Notes under the pieces: model-generated
Told to the model about the DNA's origin: nothing
The model's database searches: none
The model's input: the letters and a program-made list of their open reading frames with translations, nothing else
Made by a program: the position numbers and the translations under genes
Shown: positions 57,667-64,000 of the stretch, piece after piece
How positions within the stretch are numbered: position 1 is the first letter of the stretch
Layout: each line of letters opens with the position of its first letter
Assembly (NCBI RefSeq): GCF_964275005.1
Contig: NC_092702.1
Location: 5,052,501 to 5,116,500 of the forward strand
Length of the DNA stretch: 64,000 nt
Origin: Diadema setosum
Lineage: Eukaryota > Echinodermata > Echinoidea > Diadematoida > Diadematidae
Reading direction: 5' to 3'

Positions 57667-57907
57667 CAGGGGCGGCGCAGCCGTGGGGGCTGTGGGGGCC
57701 GTGGGGGCTCGGGCCCCCACACTTTTTGTGCACCATACAAAGGAATACATAAGGTGTCATCACTTTGGGCCCCCACACTTTTTTCAACCCGGAAGTACGT
57801 AAGAGGCACTACAATGGGAGGGGAGAGAATGAGCTGTTGTTTTGCTTGTTAGCTCATGAAACCCGGAAGTGGGCCCCCACACTTTTGAAAACAGTGCGCC
57901 GGCCCTG
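57667..57907. mobile_element. MITE with CAGGG...CCCTG ends, 5-bp duplication TAGCC
   Basis: A 241-bp insertion starting CAGGGGCGGC and ending GCCGGCCCTG, flanked by TAGCC (57662-57666 and 57908-57912). The block at 41185-41195 shows the empty GTTTAGCCATT site. CGGGCCCCCACACTTTT words repeat inside. hAT-related elements with short duplications are possible. Confidence 0.78.
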
Positions 57908-57912
57908 TAGCC

Positions 57913-60900
57913 ATTCGCATTTTTCCTGATTTTTTGTGTATATAATTTATCTAATATTCCAACCGCAACCGCAACAAGGGAAATGAGATACCCCCGACAC
58001 ACCTTGGTCCACCTTAGTAGACTTGACACATCTATAGAGACGCACATACTCTACAAGAGGCGACAGCTACAACCAAGCCGGGGGGGGGGGGGGGGGGGGG
58101 CAGAGGGGCCAAATAGAATATTTTGTTTTGGAGGGCGAAACGAGTTTTTGCCCCCCCCCCCCAATGTGTCCCCTGAAATGTAACAAATAATTAATCAATC
58201 GTTAAAAGACCACAATGAACAACAGCGGCACTTTTCTTGTCTGAAAAATGTCGGTTTCATAACCGAAAAATGCAAAATTTTCGCCCTTAACGGGGCACTT
58301 ACACTTATAAGTAAATTTAGCGTATAGATGTTAGCCTCGCGTCCTTCGACGAGTGTGCCCCCTGAAGCATACTTTTGTTAGTAAACCCCTTTCATTTTTC
58401 CTTATCTTCTAAGCTTTCTAGCAATATAAGAATATCTTTCCATTCTCGGACAATGCGATCACGTTTAAGCTTTTAATGAATACATTTCAGACTAAAACCG
58501 AATGGCAAAGTGAAAGTGGCTCATCAATGCAAATGTGTGTAAATAAATATTTGTGAAAGGATATTGCATGACAAAATAATGTGACTTCTTTTATTTTTAG
58601 TCAATAATGAAGAAATTGATCAGATTTGAAAATCTATATACCTACTCTAAATGTGTCTAGTCGACTGCACTCTTACCGCAGGCTCACCTTATACCTTAAA
58701 ATATGCCTACATTAAGTCTCCTTTCTATCCATTACGCAAATATTTGCAAATTTTGTTTTCATGTCAAATCCAATATTACATATAGATTACAGTTGTTCTC
58801 ATGAAAAGAATTGTAATCTATTTGATAATGGATTTTAAAACAAAATGTGGATACTGTGTAATGAATAGAATTGCATTAAATACGTGCATAATTTCATTTA
58901 GAATTCAGAATTCATAGCAAATAAACCTCTGACATTCTTGACCAACAATGACCTATACAGTGAGCACTGGATTGTCAAATCTGTGGTTACTGATTACTCA
59001 TGTAAATACGCACACACACACACACACACACGCACACATACGTCCATTATCTGTCAACTATTGTGACAATAGTTACCGTTACAGACCACGGTAAAATAAA
59101 TTGCCTCTCGGTCCAATCGTGTAGCTGTATAGTCAAAGAAATGTTCTGAATATCGCTTTTATTATCACAAGGATAGAAAATGTTTTAGCGTTGAGCAGTA
59201 TTCACAACACAACACGCCCAGTATTATTAGCTCTCGGATGGTACATTGTATTTATTGCTATTTACACATAGGCCTACACTAAGGAAGTTCCTGTAAGCCG
59301 AACATTAGAAAGGGACTTGTAAATCAAAGGTCCGATAGACCGAAGATTTTTCGTCGAATTTCCCAGAAAAATATCGATCTTAATTCGTGATAAACCCCTC
59401 CCCACCCAATTGACACGCAGTAAAAAAGAAAAAAGAAAAAAAAAAGAAAAAAAAAAGAAAGTCAAAGGATCCAAAGTGAGCATCATTAGTAGTCTACCTT
59501 CAAGATTACAAACGCACATAAAGACACACACACATCTTGATATACACACACAACTTTTTCCCCGGTATTTTTTTATTTATTCATTTTTTTTTTTTACTCC
59601 GTGTAATACGTGCAATTTACACAATCACGTTAAACGTGTTAACAAAATGAATAAAACAATATTTTATGTAAAATATGTATTATGTTTTTGTTCGAAAATA
59701 CAAATCAAGTAATTACGACAAAAATAACCGGAAATACTTTGCATAAATTTAACACCATATTACTTGTTTACTTGCGTAATATATCTTTATTATAATATAA
59801 TATAGTATCATATTTTTATTATAATATTTACTTGCGGAGTATATAATCAAAGAGTATTAACTGTACGGAATCTATAATCTAAAAAAGAAAGAAACAAAGA
59901 CCATCCAAACAAACACGTTATCCCCGACCATTAAAGGACACCGCTTTGCGATGTTTGATTTCTCTGAGAACTAGCAACGATAATACTGCCTGGAAGATAT
60001 ATCAAGCATCACCGTTCATTTCAACAAGAAGGGGAGAAGTATAACGCACAAATCAGAGGCGGAGAAAATAAAACTACATTATTTTACGTAATATCTTCAG
60101 GCATCCGAAAATCGAATAATTTTTATCGAAATGAAATGAAATTGAAATGATAAGGATAATTATGCGTACTAACGAACTTTGTCGGACTAACGAACCTTCG
60201 GAATAACGAACTTTCGGACGTATTGTGAAAATCTAGTGTATTTCATTAGTATTTTGCCTTCAAACTCTAAGCCCATCACGTACATATACAGTTAGGGCGC
60301 GCACACACACACAACACTCCCAACAGCAACCTATAAAAAGAGATAATACAAATTGTGTCTGCCTGTGCGCATTGATTACTATAGGACCTTTAATCTAAAG
60401 GGTTGTAACTCCAATATTTACTACTTGTTTATTAGATATGGCTATAAAGTGTCTATGTACATAAGTAATATGACTTATGACAATAACTGTTAAGAGCATC
60501 ATATGAAAAAGAAAACAACAGAATGAAATAAAAAGAATATTCCTAGTGGGGGGGGGGGGGGTGGAGGGGTTATACCCATACAATCATAGTTTCAAGTGTT
60601 AACTCCAAACAGATATGGAACTGACATTATTAATCGCTGAAAACATATCGCCCCTTATGCATATTTAGCAAAACCGTATAGTTTGTGCAATGAATTTCAA
60701 CGATAGATGTTCTTAAAGTAGACCCGTATATCATTTTTTTCTCAAGAACGCTTACAGTAGGTGCCAACAGATTTTTCCTTTAAATTTTCTACTGAAGAAC
60801 ATATAGTAAGCAAATGTGATAATCATTTGAACTAGCTTTGCAAGGAAGATGACAAGTTATAAACAAGCGTCTATATCAAGTTCAGTTCCGTAATCAATGA

Positions 60901-61279
60901 AAATAGGCAATCAGACGACGTGCCCCCCCCCCCGTTAAAAATGGTTTAATTCCTTACTTTTGTTGTTATTGTTGTTGTTCTTTTTTATATCAGTCTTCTG
61001 ATAAAACATACACAATTTGCAAAATGAATACATATACAGTATAAAGAAACGGGGAGTGCCCGTTCAGCCATATTTGCGAAATCTGACTGTTCTTACACAG
61101 GGACCCGTATTTACAACACAAGAATAATACACTGTATACACAAAACATGGAGGGAAAAAAAAAAGATCCTTGATGAAAATCATTTACAGGACTGGTACAT
61201 GATTATAAGCCAACGAGATTTAAAAAAAAAAAAAAAAAATCCAGCGAACATTCGTACTTGCACAAATCAAGCTAGACGA
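57913..61279. other. Intergenic DNA and 3' flank of gene E
   Basis: No gene. It contains G/C homopolymers at 58079-58160, the empty site of the tRNA-like array (about 58789-58802), (CA)n at 59008-59040, CGAACCTTCGGAATAACGAA words near 60185-60215 and the empty site of the 29970-32862 hAT-type insertion near 60650. It is largely homologous to 28080-29969 and 43989-45040. Confidence 0.65.
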
Positions 61280-61592
61280 TCATTCCGAAGTCTTCATCGC
61301 AGCTATGTACTGCTCAGCAGTTGGATCGCGGAAGAAATCCAGCCCTCCCCATTTAGCTCCAAAGACTGGATGGCGCAACGGGGGTTTGGGATCTTCTACG
61401 ATCTTTATGAACGTTGCCACTACGTCTTCCATCGACACTGTGCTGCCTTCACCCCCGAGTACTTCCCCGTTTTTGGCCGCCTTCGCTTGGTCGATCTCGC
61501 TACCGGATTCTCCCGTTCGCACTTTCTGGAGACTTTGGGCGATTCCGTGCAAGAGAGGTGTTTCCACAGGCGCTGGTTCGACCACACATGGC
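61280..61592 (-). CDS. Gene E exon 4
   Basis: 313 nt, acceptor after AATCACAG, TGA stop at 61280. It ends EQYIAAMKTSE. Confidence 0.92.
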
Positions 61593-63712
61593 CTGTGATT
61601 AAAAAAAAAAAGAAGAAGTTACTTCCCAGGTATTAAAGTCAGTGAATTCTGACTGAAATTCCTGGGTTAACGCCTCAGATGATATTACTTATGATGTAAA
61701 CTGTTATTGGAGACTTTTAGGACTATAAGTTGTGATTGTTGTTTGAATTTCAACTAACTTTCGTTTGTCTAGTCCCAAGTTAGTGAGCAGTAACATATTT
61801 ACGAACTGGTCCTTCAGAACTAATGTGATCATCTTCATTTAATGAGCTTTGATTTTTCTGCCGACAATTATGCCTAAATTATCTCTTTCTTTTAACTGTT
61901 AAGATGTTTATAACGATAAAGTAATCTTTGAATATCTGTTTCCGGAGATGTTACTAACCAAATATTGTAGGCTCTCGCTACGAGAGCGAATGACTCAAAG
62001 AATCCTTCTACAGCAAACTTGGAAGCAGCGTAGAGCTCTCCATGCATGGCCCCTGAAATGAATAAGAGTTGTGGATTTGTCAAGTACGCCTGAATCCGGT
62101 AAAATGTTATCCCCCTGACACTTTTACCTTTGATATTTTTATCTCTGAAGTTTTTACTTCGGGAATTACTACCTCTGACATTTTTACCTGTGACGTTTTT
62201 ACTTCTGAAGTTTTTACTTCGGAAATTTGTACCTGTGACGTTTTTACATTTTGACGTTTTTCTATCTGACATTTTACCTCTATCGTTTTTCCATCTGATA
62301 TCATCCATCTGACATTTTACCTCTGAAGTTTTTACTTCGGAAATTTTTACCTCTGACATTTTTACCTGTGACGTTTTTACATCTGACGTTTTTTCTATCT
62401 GACATTTTACCTCTATCGTTTTTCCATCTGATATTATCCATCTGCCATTTTACCTCTGAAGTTTTTACTTCGGAAATTTTTACCTCTGACATTTTTATCT
62501 CTGACGTTTCTACATCTGACGCTTTTCCATCTGACATTTTACCTCTGGCGTTTTTTCCATCTGGCATTTTCCATCTGACATTTTACCTCTGAAGTTTTTA
62601 CCTCTGACATTTTTACCTTTGATATTTTTACCTCTGAAGTTTTTACTTCGGAAATTTTTACCTCTGACATTTTTACCTCTTACATTTTACCTCTAACGTT
62701 TATACATTCTGACATTTCCCCATTTGAAGTTTTACCTCTGGAGTTTTTACATTTGACATTTTAGATGTGCATTTTACTTCTGAAGTTTTTACCTCTGGCA
62801 TCTTTAATTCTGACACTTTTCTCAACATTATCTCTGCCATGTGTTTCTATCTTTTTTGCATGAATATTTCAGTGGAAAATTGATACGATCACCTTGCAGG
62901 ATGAATAAGGTAAGTATTCATCGTAAGAGGTATACCAACCATGCAAGCCGCATGCACTCGTAACCGAAATGATTTTTCCCGCCATCCGACGCTTCATGTG
63001 CGGCAACACCGACTGGGTGAGTCGAATGGTTCCAATTGTATTGACGTTAAAAGCGAGGTCTACTTGGTCCCGCGAAATCTGATCAACCACGCCGAATACT
63101 TGAACACCAGCAATATTCACTGGGCGAAACCAAACAAACAAACAACAACAGCATGAACAACAAAGCAAACAATATTACTGAGAGAAAAAGCGGTAAACAC
63201 ATTAAACACAACGTAAGTGATTAAAGCTCGGAAGTCTTCGCGGTTATCAGCTTTAGCCGAAACAAGATGTGTACTTGCGACGCACTATTTATGCAATAAT
63301 TTTCACCAAATCACCGATTGTGATCGTGTGTATTGTAGGTTTAGATGCAGGAAGCAATTATTTCTCCGGCATTTCAGATGGTACTTTAAATCATTTAGTG
63401 ATAATCGTCATCTATCTATCTATATCTTTGCTTATAGTGCAACTCACTCAGAATATCAATGCGGCCATGTTTAGCGATCACGCCCTCAACAACGGAAGCG
63501 ATGCTGTCATCGTTGGTGATGTCTAGTTCTTCGATGAACGCTGTCGAGTCGAGCGCGTCACCGAGAGCGTTCACCAGATCGCCTTTTTCTCTCATGGAAA
63601 TGACAGTCGCTGTGACTAGGAATCTCTTCTCAGAATCCTTGGCAAGCCGCTCCGCCACGGCCAGCCCTATCCCGGACGATCCACCCGTCAGGAGTACTAT
63701 TTGAGGGGACAT
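61280..63712 (-). CDS. HSD17B1/RDH8-like short-chain dehydrogenase, gene E (whole, compact)
   Basis: Exons 63448-63712, 62940-63119, 61959-62052 and 61280-61592 join in phase to 283 residues. Donors are GTGAGT, GTTGGT and GTTAGT, and all acceptors end in AG. It is an NAD(P)-dependent classical SDR by TGGSSGIG, NIAG, a serine segment (ISVTSACG) and catalytic YAASK. The VVEPAPVETPL segment after the active site fits HSD17B1/RDH8. Introns are short (328, 887 and 366 bp), so it may be close to the ancestral layout of the array. Intron 2 is mostly the 15-bp minisatellite. The substrate cannot be told from sequence. Confidence 0.9.
61959..62052 (-). CDS. Gene E exon 3
   Basis: 94 nt, acceptor TTTCAG, donor GTTAGT. 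It encodes GAMHGELYAASKFAVEG with the catalytic Tyr and Lys. Confidence 0.92.
62105..62830. repeat. 15-bp intronic minisatellite, gene E (longest)
   Basis: About 45 units of the type TTTTTACCTCTGACA or TTTTTACTTCGGAAA, with a higher-order repeat of about 150 bp in the middle. Because the unit is a multiple of three, the minus strand stays open over long stretches and reads as repeats of SEVKT/SEVKM. Confidence 0.9.
62940..63119 (-). CDS. Gene E exon 2
   Basis: 180 nt, phase 1 at both ends, acceptor CGCCCAG, donor GTTGGTATAC. Confidence 0.92.
63448..63712 (-). CDS. Gene E exon 1
   Basis: 265 nt, start ATG 63712, donor GTGAGT. It encodes MSPQIVLLTGGSSGIGLAV and the cofactor-binding half. Confidence 0.92.
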
Positions 63713-64000
63713 GTTGACGAAAATGCCCCACTGGTCTCTCAGTCACAGTATTTCTTTCATTGAAGAGTTACAAAAGAAAAAAAAACCCAAACAAACAAAA
63801 ACAAACAAAGAGCCAAATCACAATCAAAATCTAGAACTACATCTCAACTATAACATGACATGGAAAACATCGGTATTCAACTGGACAATCAGTAGTATAT
63901 AGAGAAGCATGAAAATGGATATAGCTTGATATAGGCTAAGCAAAGCAGATAAATTTAGTTTAACGAAAAAACAACTTTGAAATGCGGCAAACAGAGCAGA
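63713..64000. other. 5' flank of gene E
   Basis: It shares an AGTATTTCTTTCATA-type word (minus strand TATGAAAGAAATACT) with the 5' flanks of A, C and D, about 40-60 bp before the start. The rest is A-rich. I cannot define a promoter. Confidence 0.5.

Noticed and set aside
61892-62567. SEVK-rich open frames as a protein gene
   Set aside because: They come from the 15-bp intronic minisatellite, which keeps any stop-free frame open. Kept only as an intron-retention question.

Overview
This window is animal nuclear DNA: it is AT-rich, has intron-exon structure with GT/AG splice sites, and is crowded with transposons. An echinoderm, most likely a sea urchin, is my best inference. The grounds are the recurring 'taggcct' words, a tRNA-headed SINE with the 'acccaggtgtataaatgggtacc' type of body, TU-like foldback elements and a gypsy-type LTR element. 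No species can be named from the sequence alone.

The host content is a tandem family of short-chain dehydrogenase/reductase genes of the 17-beta-hydroxysteroid dehydrogenase 1 / retinol dehydrogenase 8 type, all on the minus strand. Every complete copy has four coding exons of 265, 180, 94 and 313 nt in the same phases, giving 283 residues. From right to left the copies are E (61.3-63.7 kb, whole), D (45.3-51.5 kb, whole), C (33.2-40.0 kb, whole), B (23.8-27.1 kb, a pseudogene that has lost exon 1) and A (only exon 1, 15.2-15.5 kb; the rest would lie left of the window). The intergenic DNA between copies is also homologous, so paralogous empty sites date and delimit many insertions.

From 1 to 14.8 kb lies a Ty3/gypsy-type LTR retrotransposon on the minus strand, in intron 1 of gene A. 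Its left LTR is cut by the window edge, and the LTR overlap I can compare looks identical. It carries gag with an N-terminal RRM-like segment and pol. Pol is split by a 4.7-kb DNA element with long inverted ends and a perfect 9-bp target duplication.

From 15.5 to 23.2 kb is gene A upstream DNA, two adjacent TU-like foldback units (one carrying a pogo/Tigger-like insertion at a TA site), and a SINE. From 28 to 33 kb is a hAT-type insertion that carries a repeat rich in AGGTCA half-sites. Genes C and D contain further insertions: a TTAA-flanked element, more hAT-type elements and a MITE.

The most unusual structures are two insertions at 41.8-44.0 kb and 45.8-46.3 kb. Each is built from tRNA-like units with pol III boxes and a T6 run, arranged as direct repeats that turn around into inverted repeats, and each is flanked by a 12-14 bp target duplication. 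A short SLC10-like fragment at about 54.66-54.97 kb on the plus strand is the only other host coding trace.
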